A stretch of DNA of 64,000 nt from Impatiens glandulifera (GCF_907164915.1 NC_061862.1:125621641-125685640); one strand, 5' to 3'; positions 23,601-34,454 are shown, counted from the stretch's first letter. Translations and numbers: made by a program. Notes: generated by a model not told the origin, from the sequence alone.

Positions 23601-24490
23601 GAAAATAAAATAATCAGGGTCCTTAGTCTTGTCCCCCCCAACGGACTCGACTACGTTCGTTGCCCCTCTAGGGAGGTTCATCACGAGCTGTACGAGATCT
23701 TCATCGATAAGGATCTCATCACCGTTGGCCAATACCAGAGAACTCTTATCCTGGTCAAAACATTGGATTACGTGTCTGGAAAAATGCGCCAGGCACTTGG
23801 AGACGCCCATTGTAATAAGAGAACCAAACCCGATTTCCTTCACGGCTTCCCTCTGTTCTACGCTCAATTTAGGAATTAGTTGAGCGAGGCCATGAGGTGA
23901 TGATTGGGTTAGAAATGTCAGTTTACGTTTCTTGATGGTTTTGGTTTTTTGGGGAGATGGTGGTAACTCTTCATCGAATGGGGTAGTACACGGAGAAATA
24001 TTAGTGGTTTCTGGGGGTGGTTCTAGTAACTCTTCATCGACTGTTGGAGTGGATGTAGGAATAACATTGGGTTTTTTTTTTAGGGGGAAAAGGTGGTGGT
24101 AAAATCTCATCAAAATGGGTAGTACCTGCAGCAACATCAGTAGCTTCGACAGCAACTGTGGAAACTGATTCAGCAATCGATGACGACTTAGTATTCGTCT
24201 TCGGATTTCTCTTCCTCTTCCTTTCACATTTAAAGTTATTAAACCTCGAAGTCATTATTCATGGTGGGATAGCATAAATCAGTATTCAACGAAATAAATT
24301 GAATAAACATGTGTAAAATTAGTATAAACACAATAAGATTAACATACCTCTCTGGTTTATTGCTGGGATTGACGTTGGATGCAGGAGTGGGGGCAGTTTC
24401 GTTTTCGTTTATGCTCCTACAAACTTGAAAGACGACCTCTCGGGAGTCGATGGGATCCACTTCCATGTTGTTGCCTTGGTTCCCTGACAT
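20675..24490 (-). CDS. Ulp1/SENP-type cysteine protease gene (peptidase family C48), nine exons
   Basis: Minus strand; exons about 24490-24348, 24230-23431, 23355-23196, 23116-22898, 22812-21708, 21627-21450, 21375-21277, 21204-20863 and about 20785-20675, nearly all with consensus junctions. The N-terminal half is the domain shared with the 7448-10765 copy (EIGFGSLITMGVSKCLAHFS, DFKIDFVVFVVSCFL, NWCHFTLQRLVDSV). A long acidic repeat segment follows, then the Ulp1 domain: VIDAWSIIV, FSRHFFLVCVNI (catalytic His), IIVLDNS (Asp), and the Gln and Cys of QTNKTDCGVYLMRHME. Such enzymes remove SUMO-like modifiers. Two apparent frame breaks lie at homopolymers (ten T at 24072-24081, seven C at 21870-21876), so it is either mildly damaged or misassembled there. 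Ulp1 genes are recurrent cargo of plant MULEs. Confidence 0.8.
21935..22205 (-). repeat. Coding tandem repeat, 60/120-bp units
   Basis: About 4.5 units of 60 bp arranged as 120-bp pairs inside exon 5 of the Ulp1 gene. They encode 20-residue repeats alternating SQHVEPND and AQSVAPSDQGEGK, rich in E, Q and P. Two of the 120-bp units are nearly identical, indicating recent slippage. Confidence 0.9.
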
Positions 24491-25250
24491 CTTCAGAAGA
24501 AATCCTTGTAGTATAAACCAAATATCTAGGGTTTCGACGTTGAGTGTTTTGATTATCGCCGGGAGATAGAGAGAGAAGAATATGAACAGTTGCTTATGAA
24601 AATGAAAATGATGGAGAGTGGGATTGTAGCGGGAAATGGAAATTATATCAACTAGTAATGGAAGCGAATAAATATTCGTTCCATATCGTAACTTCTTAAA
24701 AAAATTCAAAAAATAAATTGAAAATAAAAACTGTTATTCGAAGCGAAGATTTATTCGCGGGATGTAAGCGCACGGGTAAGTGAATTTACATGACAGGCAA
24801 GTTGGCTTCTCATGGGAGGGGAGGGGGTTTTACATGAACGTCAGGCTAAAAATAATTGAAAAGAAGAAATCTTCGCTTTCAATCGTCTCCTCGAAAAACA
24901 AAATTAAAGCGAATATTTGGTCGTTTACTGCATGTCATTTTAAATTAATTGAATTAACATTTATTAATAAACGGAAATATAAAATTAATAAAAATAAAAT
25001 AGCCAAGTAATTGAGGCGAAGATTTGTTCGGTTGCTGCATGTGATTTTTAATAAATTAAATTAATATTTAATAAACGGAAATATAAAATCCATGTCATTT
25101 TGGTCTTTACATGCACGGGTAATTGTATTTTCATCGAAGGCAGGCGGTCTTGTCATGGGTGGGTTGGAGTGTTTACATGTGGTTTTTATTAAAATTAATT
25201 GAAGCAAATATATCTTCGCTCCTGAGGGTCTGAAGGCCAAAAAAATTAAA
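24491..25250. repeat. MULE right subterminal repeat modules
   Basis: Inverted counterparts of the left modules at about 24770-24850, 25090-25180 and 25360-25450, with motifs GAAGCGAATAAATATTCGTT (24662), GAAGCGAAGATTTATTCGC (24738) and GAGGCGAAGATTTGTTCGG (25013). The part before 24660 is the CT-poor leader side of the Ulp1 gene. No other gene. Confidence 0.85.
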
Positions 25251-25737
25251 TGTAAAAAAAAAGAATGAATTACTTGAAGCGAATATTATATCGCTGCATT
25301 CGATTTTCAATAATTAAATTAATATTTAAAAAACGGAAATATAAAATACATGTCATTTTGGTCTTTACATAGACGTGTAAGTGTATTTTCATGAAAGGCA
25401 AGCGGTCTTCTCATGGGTGGGTATGGGGGGTTTACATGAGGGTCAGGGCAACGGACGTGTAAATCTTCGCTCCCATCGCATCTCACCCTTCCCTCTGACA
25501 CGGTGCCCTGAGCGAAGATATCTTATTTGGGTATCATATGATTATTATATAATTTTCTGGCGTTAACAGGCGCTGCCGTTAACGGCGTCTGGTGTGAACC
25601 CGGGCCGAAACCCGGATTCCGGATTCTCCCTCCCTCCGTCTCCTCCCCAGATTGATTTATTATTAAAATAATAATGCTGCAATCTGATTGGTCCGCCACA
25701 GGGGAACACGGCAATCGGTAGCAGAAGATCTGAATTG
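25250..25737. repeat. MULE right terminal inverted repeat
   Basis: Reverse complement of 2912-3400, with about ten small differences and short indels in the outer 400 bp. It ends in TTCAGATC complement form GATCTGAATTG at 25727-25737, next to the TCACATCAT duplication. Confidence 0.93.
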
Positions 25738-25849
25738 TCACATCATTCATTTTATCCATGAAATAATAAAATAAACTTTATTTAATATTTTTCTCTTATC
25801 TTTCTCTCATAAATTTAAGTAATAAAATATCAATTAAAAAATTAAATCA

Positions 25850-26460
25850 AAAGAGGTGTGTAGAGATGTGTGGGTGTGTGAGGTAACAAGATTAGATTTT
25901 TATTAAAATTTGGTAATCGGGTACCAGTGATGTCGCGGTAATATAAAAGATATGGGAAACAAATGAAAGATTAGTTGTTAAAATATAAGAGTGGGATGTT
26001 GAGTAATCGAAGTATAAAAGTGTGTAAAGTCACGAGATTAGAGGTCGATTTGTGAGATATGTGGTAAATAGGTCGCGATGAGGATAAAAATGATGAGAAG
26101 AGAGGTGGGGTGAGATTTATGGTTGATTTATTGAGATAATGCCGATAATAAATGAGATAACGGTGGTTAGAAATATGCGAATGAAATTTTAATTGATCGA
26201 ATTGTGAAAATGTGTGAGATCGCGACAATAGAGGTTCGATTGAAATTGGTGGTTAGTTTGTCGAGAGAATAAAAGAGGTGTGTAAAAAAATGTGAGGTCA
26301 CGAGATGTGAGGTCATTTGAGATTAGTGGTTGATTTGACGAGAGATAATAGGTGTGTGAAAATATGTGAGGTCAAGAAATGAGATGTGAATTGTGTGATT
26401 GATAGTTGGTTTTTCGAAGTGGGGGTAAAAAAGTTACGATAAAGGATAAGAGGTCAGTAA
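25850..26460. repeat. Purine-rich, strand-asymmetric degenerate repeat
   Basis: The plus strand is dominated by G and A, with recurring GTGTGTGAGGT, TCACGAGAT, GAGGTC and GGTGTGTGAAAAA phrases. It looks like an old tandem array of roughly 70-100 bp units. The duplicate lies at 59695-60310. Open frames on the minus strand here have no family features. Confidence 0.6.
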
Positions 26461-27778
26461 TATTGTAAAACACATCTATCATTACTTTATATAATAGAAA
26501 AATATTTGACTTAAAACTTCAAGTAAATTCTTTGTATGGATCTATCTTAACTAACAAGATAAATGAGTAATTGACTTAATTCTTACCCAAAAAAATATGT
26601 ATTTCTTTCAAGTTCAAACTTATAAAATTATTATTTTTTAACTTTAAATATTTGATGAATTTTAAAATATATCTTAATATTAAATTTTGGATTAAACTTA
26701 ATTTTTACAAATTAAAATTAATTTTAAATTAAAATTTAAATAATATATGTATACATAAATATATTTTGTTTATAATTTTAATCGTGCAAATGAACTAGAT
26801 TAAGATAGTTAAAATAATGTTATTTGAAAACACAATTACTATACTACCTTATATTCATTTATCCATGGTAAAGGTTGTTTATATACTAATTAACCTAACT
26901 ATTTAAACAAAATATTTGTTTATCTTAAAATTTTGAAACTTTAATGGATGAATCTAATTAAAATCTAACTTATAAATTTCCTATTACTCATTATTTAAAT
27001 TCTACATATATTTTTTTTATCAGATAGAAGAATTCAATGTAATTTTTCAAGAATTTTATGTTCTTTAAATATGAGTATTATGGGTATATGTGTAATACAA
27101 AAAAAAAATATTTGAAGAGTGCCTTCAAATGAAAATAAAATTGGAATTCACATTAAAATTAAAATTTATATTTTTTTTAAAAATGATATTAAATAAGTAT
27201 TATCTATGTTATTAAGGTATCAGTTCGACACAACTATTAAAATAACTAAAATAGAAAGAGAAATCTGGAAGAGTTTGATTTCCACTGAAATAAATATTAA
27301 TATATATATATATATATTAACATTGTAAATTAAAAAAATGGCTCAATGCATTAAATGATAAATTAATAATATGTTTTATTTGAAAAACATAAAATAATAA
27401 ATATTGGAATTGAAATTTTGAACTAACTAAGAAAAGTAAATTTGAAAATTTACCTATATTTGAATTTCATTATAATTTCAATTTCAATTCCTAATTTTGA
27501 CACAAACATATAAATTTTAAATTCTAATTCTATATTCAATTTTAAGATTATTAAATACAGCCTAATTAATAATCTAGAAATAAGATTCACCTTCTAGAAA
27601 GATAGAAATAATTTATATATAAAATTCAACTTTTAAACAGATTGATATAATATATATATATATAATAGGATTCACAATATATTTATACAATCTATACTCC
27701 CTTAACTTTTAAGTGACTTTAAATAGATTTTCAAGTTCTTAGATCTAGTAACTCTAAGCCAACATTCACGAAAACAAC

Positions 27779-28102
27779 ATGAATAACATGAACAAGTTAC
27801 TCTTCAGTCTTTTCTTAACAATAATTATTTTTGTTTCACGTAAGTTTAATAATTTTATCTCTGTTTCAGATTAAGTTAAGATACGATGATATACTTATTA
27901 ATAAAAACATGTATGATTACTTTTTTTTACAGAGAATCATACAGTAATTGCAAACAAGTGTTATAACAACAGTGCTACTTTCAAAGGTTGGTGTTTTTCG
28001 AATACGAATTGCAGGAATAAATGTTTGACTGAATCTATTCACAATTTTGATGGATATTGTAATAATGATGGAGAGTGTGTATGTGTGAGAAATTGTCCCT
28101 AA
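27779..28102 (+). CDS. Plant defensin-like secreted peptide (intact)
   Basis: Two exons, 27779-27839 and 27933-28102, with the intron (GTAAGT...TTTTACAG) after codon 20, where plant defensin genes usually have it. The product is 76 residues. It has a hydrophobic signal peptide (MNNMNKLLFSLFLTIIIFVS) and a mature part of about 53 residues with eight cysteines spaced C-x10-C-x5-C-x3-C-x11-C-x5-C-x1-C-x3-C. This is the cysteine-stabilised alpha-beta pattern of four disulfides. Family members are secreted and act in antimicrobial defence, signalling or reproduction; the target cannot be inferred. A CAAC/TATA-poor AT-rich region precedes it. It is the only clearly intact host-type gene outside transposons. 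Its duplicate at 61687 is broken. Confidence 0.9.
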
Positions 28103-28794
28103 AGGACAGTTTCACAAACTATGGATGTCAACTAAAAAATATTATTAATAAAATGAATTGTTCTCTCATTAATTATTTAATGATGAAAAACATAATTATT
28201 TTAATTTTTCTTAGTGTATGAATCTATTCAATAATTTATTTAACATGTTAATTAAGTGATAATAAATGTTTTAATCACAACCAACAAATAAGATAGTGTA
28301 TTAGTCTTCTTACTTAATTCACCTTCAAACTTTTAAAAACAACAACAAAATAGCTCTAATTTTATTTATGGTGCAAATAAATTCTTAAAATTTTCCATTA
28401 TTTAAAAATAAGTATGAATTTATAGTTTTCATTGTTGAAAGTCAATAATCATAGAAACAAGACTATAAAATATATCAAATTAGTAACATGTTTAAACCAT
28501 GAACTAATACATAAACTAGCGAGATTTCCGTACATTTGTACGGTTAAAAACAAACGGTAAACCAACATATTCCTTATTACCGATATTTATTAACTCATTT
28601 CCGTTAAACAACCATCTTATTCTCACCCACTTAACTATTATTACCATCTTATTTATTAACTTACTTCCGTTAATCTTTATTATGCAGAATGAACACTTAA
28701 CTATTATAACACTTAATATTGTTGATTTCTTTTTATAATTTTATATATGAATATATAATTGATATAACTAACAATTATATATATAGAATGGAAA

Positions 28795-28833
<39 letters not shown>

Positions 28834-28959
28834 TATGAAAAAATATTTATATATAATAAATTATAAAACGAATTTAAAGTATTATTAGTTTTGTTGTTTA
28901 AAATGTTGAAGTTATATTGTTAGAAATGTCACACGTTCATCAATTTTAAAGATAAGTTT

Positions 28960-29178
28960 AAATATAAAGTGTTATTAGTTTAGTTCGCTAAAATGTTAAA
29001 CTCATATTGTGGTGTTGCAAGTTCAAATCTTGTGAATATCACATTTTTTACTTAACTTTTTATGTTTATGGGTGAGAGGGTCAACCAATGATCTACCCAA
29101 ATGTCCATTACTTTCACATACATATCTAAATTAACCACAACTCTCGACTCAACAATTCAGACACTTTAAAAATTAAGC

Positions 29179-29217
<39 letters not shown>

Positions 29218-29220
29218 CTA
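28960..29220 (-). repeat. Helitron-like terminal unit carrying a tRNA-like piece
   Basis: Read on the minus strand this matches the unit starting at 49550: a TA run, then AATGCTTAATTTTTAAAGTG, GTCGAGAGTTGTGGTTAATT and GGGTAGATC. On the plus strand, 28980-29030 looks like a tRNA relic, with A-box-like TAGTTCGCTAAAATG and B-box GTTCAAATC (29021-29029). Copy B equivalent: 62760-63025. Confidence 0.55.
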
Positions 29221-29296
29221 TAGAAGTCTAATATTACTTATTATTATATATTTAATTGAAAAAAATAAAAATATTAAAAAAATCAATTAACCAATT

Positions 29297-30470
29297 TGGT
29301 AGGATCTAGATCGCCGATAGTGGACCGGGGTCCGGCTAAAGGATAATCTCTAACAACACTCAACGGTTGGCATTAATCCGATTAAGAATTAACACCGGTT
29401 TCAATACTACACAAGCTGTCACAAGCCCTTGAACCGAGTTCAAGTGCGGAAGTGGTTTGTTTCAGATTGAAGCAACACACACAAGATGGATAGAAATGAG
29501 ATTTGGAGAATATCGGTTTGAAGATTAGTGAGGTGGTTAAAATGATGTGAGTCGGTTCGGATATGGAGCCGACAGGAAATAGAGCATAAGACACAGGTTT
29601 TTATGGATGTTCGGAGATAAAACTCCTACGTCACCCCTTCTTCTCAAACAATGAGAATGATATTCACTAAGGAATACTCAAACACAATATACGACCGAGT
29701 CTTATTTACTGCTCGATAATCACTCTTACAACTCTCACAGAAATTGTAATACACTTCACAAATGCACACTTAAGCTTTGAATCTTTTAGAGAGATAAGGG
29801 CTTTTGATCACTTTGTAACTTCGTAACTTGTTTTCGTTCTATATGTGTCTTCTTGCTTCCTCAGCTTCTCCTTTTATATGTGAAATGTGCCAACGATCAC
29901 ATTTCTTCAACGGATACCTTCAGGGCAATCCTTGAATCTGATTGGTTGAGCAGAGGATCATCATAGCATTAAATGCGTTTAAGACATGAATCAGACCGGC
30001 TTCGTTTATCTCTGCTTGATTATAGAAACTGTCGGTTGGACAGTTTCCTACACCTAGGAGGTTGCTCCTTTGACTTATACCAAAATGGTAACTTTTCTTC
30101 AGGCAATCTTCTGCAGCCTACAGCGTATCATCAGACTTGTATGAATATGGCAATATTACAGTTTGATCCTTTGATGTAATCTTCTGCATATACTCAAAGT
30201 ATTTGTTTGCACCAATTTGTACATTGTTCTCAATTTGATATCCTTGACTTCTTTCTCTAAATAGTCTTCTTGTTGGATTTGGATTGTATTCTTCACTTCA
30301 ACTGATTATGTTTACCGGTTGTTCAATTCAACCGGATAGCTTCAGGTTTTAGATATGTCATTTGCTTCTTCTAGCCAGCTTGATTTCTTGATCGGTTGGA
30401 GTTCTTGACTGTTCCTGCACAATAAGTTTGTTTTGTTAAGTTCTCATTGACCGGTCAAATTTATCTAACA
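29297..30470 (-). repeat. Copia 3' LTR
   Basis: 1174 bp, matching 41299-42489 throughout. The outer end reads TGGTAGGATC on the plus strand where the 5' LTR has TGTTAGGATC. The inner end is TTATCTAACA at 30461-30470, followed by the polypurine tract. Confidence 0.95.
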
Positions 30471-30653
30471 ATTTCTCCCTTTTTGATTATTTTATTTAAA
30501 ATATTCAAAACCATGCGTCCGGTGGCTGTTTAAAAAGTTTGTTGTTTTGGAAAATATTTTGGAAAAGACTTTGGAAAATTTTGATTTTTTTTTAAAATTA
30601 TCTATCAATTTCTCCCTTTTTGGTTATTTTATTTAAAATATTCAAAACCATGC
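30471..30653 (-). repeat. Polypurine tract and a tandem second copy of it
   Basis: On the minus strand AAAAAGGGAGAAAT (30471-30485) lies directly before the 3' LTR, the expected plus-strand primer. A segment of about 46-56 bp including this tract recurs at about 30598-30653. Even an LTR-end-like TATCTATCA precedes the second copy on the plus strand. The polypurine tract and LTR edge are thus duplicated, 137 bp apart. Confidence 0.85.
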
Positions 30654-30739
30654 AAGAAGTAAAAAGTAGGTCGGTTTTCCAAAAATACTTAATATATAGA
30701 GAATAGTAAAAAATAAACATAAGATAAATAAGTAGAAAT

Positions 30740-33358
30740 TTATTCTCTCTTCTTATCGTCCTTCTTGTTCATAATTTCCCGGAGGTACTCAGACATGATT
30801 CCCTTTCCCGGATTGCACGGATCGAAGCCTGGTCTGGAGGAAGATGCTAGTATGGCTGAGTAGCCGGTTACTAATAAAGTCCATGTTGGTGGAGTAGGAG
30901 GTGCTTGAGGGACCAGAATTCGTTGAGGAAGATGACTTGGAGGAATTGTTCGCAGTGGAATCACATTGAGCGGAGGAATCCGAGTTCTTTTCAGTAGTGG
31001 AATATTCTCCTCAATTTCATTAGGGTCTGATTGTTCCAAGTCGATTGGTGATACACCGGATGGTTCAGCATTATTGTCCATCAACTTTTGAACCTTTTTA
31101 GCCGCTGCCTTTTCGGCCTGTTTTCTCTTTTTCGTTTCGGCTCGTGTTGTATGAACAACCGGAGTATAAGATGTTTTATTCTGTTCCGTCAATTCTGGAT
31201 CGGCATGTTCTGCTTCATCAAGCTATCGGGCCATATCTGCATCCGCTTGTTCCCTTTCTTTTAAAACTCGCAGTCTTTCATTTTTTTCCTCTTGGACCTG
31301 TAAGGCTGATATCTCATTCTGTTTAATTTGTGCTTCGTCGGCTGCCATTTTAGCCGCGATCAATTCTTCATGTTGTACCGAAACCGCTTGTAATGAAGAT
31401 TCGGTTTGAGAATGTCCCTCTTCAAGGGTTGCAATCCTTTGAACCATTGAACTAAGCTGCTGGTTCGTAGACTCAATCATTCGGTGAGTTGTTTTTGTCC
31501 GTTCCTCTAGTTTTACCCGCCACAATGCGATGGTGTCGCGGAAGAATTCTTCGAGTCATGCTTTGATTCTAACTTCGGATATAGCCATAGCCGACGCCAT
31601 CGGTTGATCTTTTCGTGGGGACTCATTCTGACTAGATAGCTGAGTATCCGTCCCAGTGTTAATATTTTGTCAGTCAAAAGGATTACCCGAAAAATTCTTG
31701 GCCGGGGATTTTGGTTGAGAAGATGCGCTGTTGGCCTTCTTTGAAGTTTGTCCGGCTTCAAATTTTGATCTTTGTGACCTCTCTTCATCATCAAATTCTG
31801 ACCGTGAGAACTGGGGAGGTTCATTCTCTTGACCGGTTTCTGATTCCATCCGTGTCATTGTGTCATTCAATTCTTGTTCTATTTTCTTTAGTGATTTCAG
31901 CACCATCTGATCAATGACGTTCATTTCATTGCATCATCGTTGTATGTTAAGGATGGAGTCAGTGATTTCTTTCAGTCTGGCGTGTGTTTCCACTAGCTTT
32001 CCTTTCTTAAGAACAACCGCAACGCTCTTCGTTTTTGCCAACTCAAACACCGTCTTCTCGATGTCTACCAGTATTTCCCATTTCAGATGGGAAGAACATT
32101 CGGGTAACATGTCGGTGAAACCAATTTCCGTTCTTATAAGAGCCTATTGATAGAAGACGTTACTTACTTCGTGTTCTTTTTCATTGAGCTTCTTTAAAAT
32201 TTCGGCAACAACCGAATCCCCCATAGCCCTGATTAGATCTTCCTCAGTATCGGTTCCTACAGTTATTTCCGGTTGGTTGACTGGGCCGGTTTCATTGATG
32301 AATTCGTCCTCAAAATTTACCACTAGATGTCCTTCATCGTTGTCCACTTGATCGATTACTTTTTCTTTCCCTTTGTTGCTTGCCTTATATGCATTGTCTA
32401 ACCGATTCTTCTCGGTTTTGTTATTAGGAGATGTTGAAGAAGCACTAACCCGAAGTGCTGAGTTGTCCTTGGAGCGGCTAGAGATGCTAGCTGTGGAGGC
32501 AACAGAATTTGGAACATCGGCTTGAACGTTCACCGAGCCGGATGTATGAGGAGCGGTTTTTGTCTTTTCGCTCTCGGTTTCCTCTACCACCGGAGCCTTC
32601 TTTTTCTTAGGCTGATTTTTCTTGGTTTACGCCTTCGGCTGTTTAACTGTTGAAACCTTCGTCTTGCTGGTTCTCGTGAAGTGTACTGATTTTAATATCT
32701 TGGAACTTGGAAGGAAGATACCTGGACCGGTCCTGATATCGAGATGAAGCAACAACTTGCCAAGTTGTATGGCGTATCCCTGAGATCGGTTTGATTTGGG
32801 ATCCACCATTTCACAGAGGTTGAAGAAGATTACTTCGGTCTAGTTGATCTTGTCTCTCTTGATTATTCCGGCCATTATTTCAATCTTTGAACTGGTGAGG
32901 TTGTCGAAGTTTCCTCCCCTTGCCTGGATCGACTTAGATATGATATTGCAGAACGGCCTGTATTTAGGTTTCAGGTCGCCTTTCTTACCGGACACTACTA
33001 CCGGTTCATTAGTGTTTGAGATTTCACAGCAAACCTCCAGGGTCTCATCTTCATCCGCATCATCAGTAAAATCACGACCCTCCGTTGGTAGCTGAAAAAC
33101 TTCAGCAAGCAATTCCTTTGTGAGATCGAAGGTTTTTCCACCGACCGACGTGGAGATGGTTTCGTCATTTAGTTTGGCATTGTTGAAGAACTCCGTTATT
33201 GCATCCTGATATATGACGAACGGACCGTTCAATAAGTTCTCCAAACTCGAGGCTGTTATTAACTCCATTACATGTTGAGCTTCTTCCGAGCCATAGCATC
33301 GAAGGTCTTCGAAGTCAACTTGCACAATGTGGGTAAAGAGAGCAGAATCCCGACCCAT
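30740..33358 (-). pseudogene. Copia extra ORF C: plant-transposon domain plus long coiled-coil tail
   Basis: One reading frame of 873 codons from ATG 33358 to 30740, interrupted by about six in-frame stops (near 32840, 32627, 32144, 31937, 31670, 31223) but with no frameshift. Residues 1-250 match ORFs A and B: VQVDFEDL, a FFNNAKL segment, FDLTKELLAEVFQLPTEGRDF, then SKIEIMAGIIKR and GYAIQLGKLLLHL. This is the wording of proteins labelled putative plant transposon protein, frequent in some Lamiales. The middle is charged and low-complexity (ESEKTKTA, KGKEKVIDQVD). Residues about 610-720 form a likely coiled coil (QLSSMVQRIATLEEGH, LIAAKMAADEAQIKQ). Function is unknown. Its place after pol is where Sireviruses carry an env-like gene, but I see no clear signal peptide or membrane anchor. 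Confidence 0.65.
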
Positions 33359-33458
33359 TTTAGTTTTTAGAGATTTAAGAGAAAGCTTAGATTTTCAGAG
33401 TGTTTGTAAGAGAGAGAGAAGACAAATGGCATGAAATGCTTTTATGAGTTATGTGAGG

Positions 33459-33466
33459 TATTTATA
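33459..33466 (-). promoter_or_regulatory. TATA-like box of extra ORF C
   Basis: TATAAATA on the minus strand (context CTATAAATACCTC), about 100 bp before the ATG at 33358. A CT-rich leader (CTTCTCTCTCTC) lies between them. Confidence 0.55.
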
Positions 33467-33746
33467 GACCGCGTGAGACGCGTCTCAAAATGCGAATCGG
33501 CGCATCGAATGACGTGAACCATCACATCAAGGAAAGGGCGCCAAAGTTTCCCTCCAAAACTGTTGGCGGTAACTTTTAAGCGGTAAAACTTTTGGTGGTA
33601 AGTAATAAAAGAAGAAGTAAATAATTTAATCTGCAAAGAATTTTAATTATGAGGAATAGAAATGCATTAACATGTTTGGAAATAAAACCGATGTAATATC
33701 GGTTTGGAAAAGCATAGGCGGTTGAACAAGTTAACCGACTTAGAAT

Positions 33747-34454
33747 TTATAACCTATCAACAATCCTACGGATCCTGTCTTCCACCGATTCCATGGTGAG
33801 GATGTTCGTTGGATTCACTGGTGATCCCGGTCCAAGATTTAGGGCGATGGGTCGAATGATTTGGCTTAGTTGCGAAGCGTAGCCGAGCTTCTTCTTGATC
33901 TCGACCATTGTCCTTAGATGCTCAAAGATAACCGAGGCCCAGTTGATGGGAGTTGGACTTACGATGTAGGTCATCATATCGAAAGCCTTCTTAGTATAGT
34001 TCTGATTCGGAACTTGACATAGAATGGATCGGTTGACGATCTCATGAAGAATTTGGATGTGAGGGACAAGGTTGACTTTTATGCCGTTATTCTAAACTAG
34101 TGTTTCAGAGATAGAGAACAGGTCAGCATATTCATCATGCATCCCGTTCACTCGAGGTGGAAAATCTGATAATCCCTCAGTTGGGAGGTTGAATAGTTCA
34201 GCGATTGTGTCCTCCGAGATTTGAATGAGAACATTGTCATATATGATGGAGACGATGAGATCGTCAAGCATGGATGCATTGGAAAAGAACTCCAATACCT
34301 CAGGAAGAAGAATGGATTCCGATTCTTCCAGAAATCCGCGAAGACCGGTGTCGATGAGTCATTCAAAGAGGATCTCATTCGTTTCAATATCATCAGAAGA
34401 GAGCATCGAATCAAAGTCGACACACAAGTAATTTCGAAGTGTTGGGTGAAACAT
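33747..34454 (-). pseudogene. Copia extra ORF B: plant-transposon domain protein
   Basis: Frame of 236 codons from ATG 34454, with two in-frame stops (TGA near 34364, TAG near 34105) and no frameshift. It parallels ORFs A and C: YLCVDFDSML, DTGLRGFLEES, EVLEFFSNASM, IAELFNLPTEGLSDF, then a MMTYIVSPTPINWASVIFE segment and LGYASQLSQII. It ends at about the same point as ORF A and lacks ORF C's long tail. Unknown function; an intermediate-age member of a tandem triplet. Confidence 0.65.

Larger units (their letters stand above)
2912..25737. mobile_element. Giant gene-carrying Mutator-like element (MULE), 22.8 kb
   Basis: The ends are long terminal inverted repeats: CAACTCAGATCTTCTGC on the left, and CAATTCAGATCTTCTGC on the right when read inward. 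Both sides are flanked by the 9-bp direct repeat TCACATCAT (2903-2911 and 25738-25746). Copy B carries the uninterrupted site with a single TCACATCAT at 59582-59590, which proves the boundaries. A 9-bp duplication with long TIRs is diagnostic of MULEs. Removing the nested hAT leaves about 19 kb. Cargo: BRCT gene, FAR1-domain gene, two Ulp1-family genes, a DUF7745-like gene and a small ORF. I find no MURA transposase, so it is probably non-autonomous. Ulp1-bearing MULEs are known (the Kaonashi type in Arabidopsis). Confidence 0.95.
25738..29296. other. Segmental duplication, copy A, middle part
   Basis: Direct repeat of 59582-63097. It holds a purine-rich tract, an AT-rich stretch (26470-27770, no gene seen), the intact defensin gene, and an inverted Helitron-like unit. 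It is bounded by the MULE on the left and the Copia on the right, both absent from copy B. Confidence 0.95.

Noticed and set aside
2912..25737. MURA transposase of the MULE
   Set aside because: I looked for the DDE core and SWIM finger on both strands and found none. The FAR1-type gene stops before that domain.
25971..26228. Minus-strand frame repeated in copy B at 59882-60160
   Set aside because: Lies in the purine-rich degenerate repeat; the frame is not conserved between the two copies and no domain is visible.
28980..29030. Functional tRNA gene
   Set aside because: Only A-box and B-box resemblance; no foldable acceptor stem or anticodon arm found. Better read as a tRNA-derived repeat.
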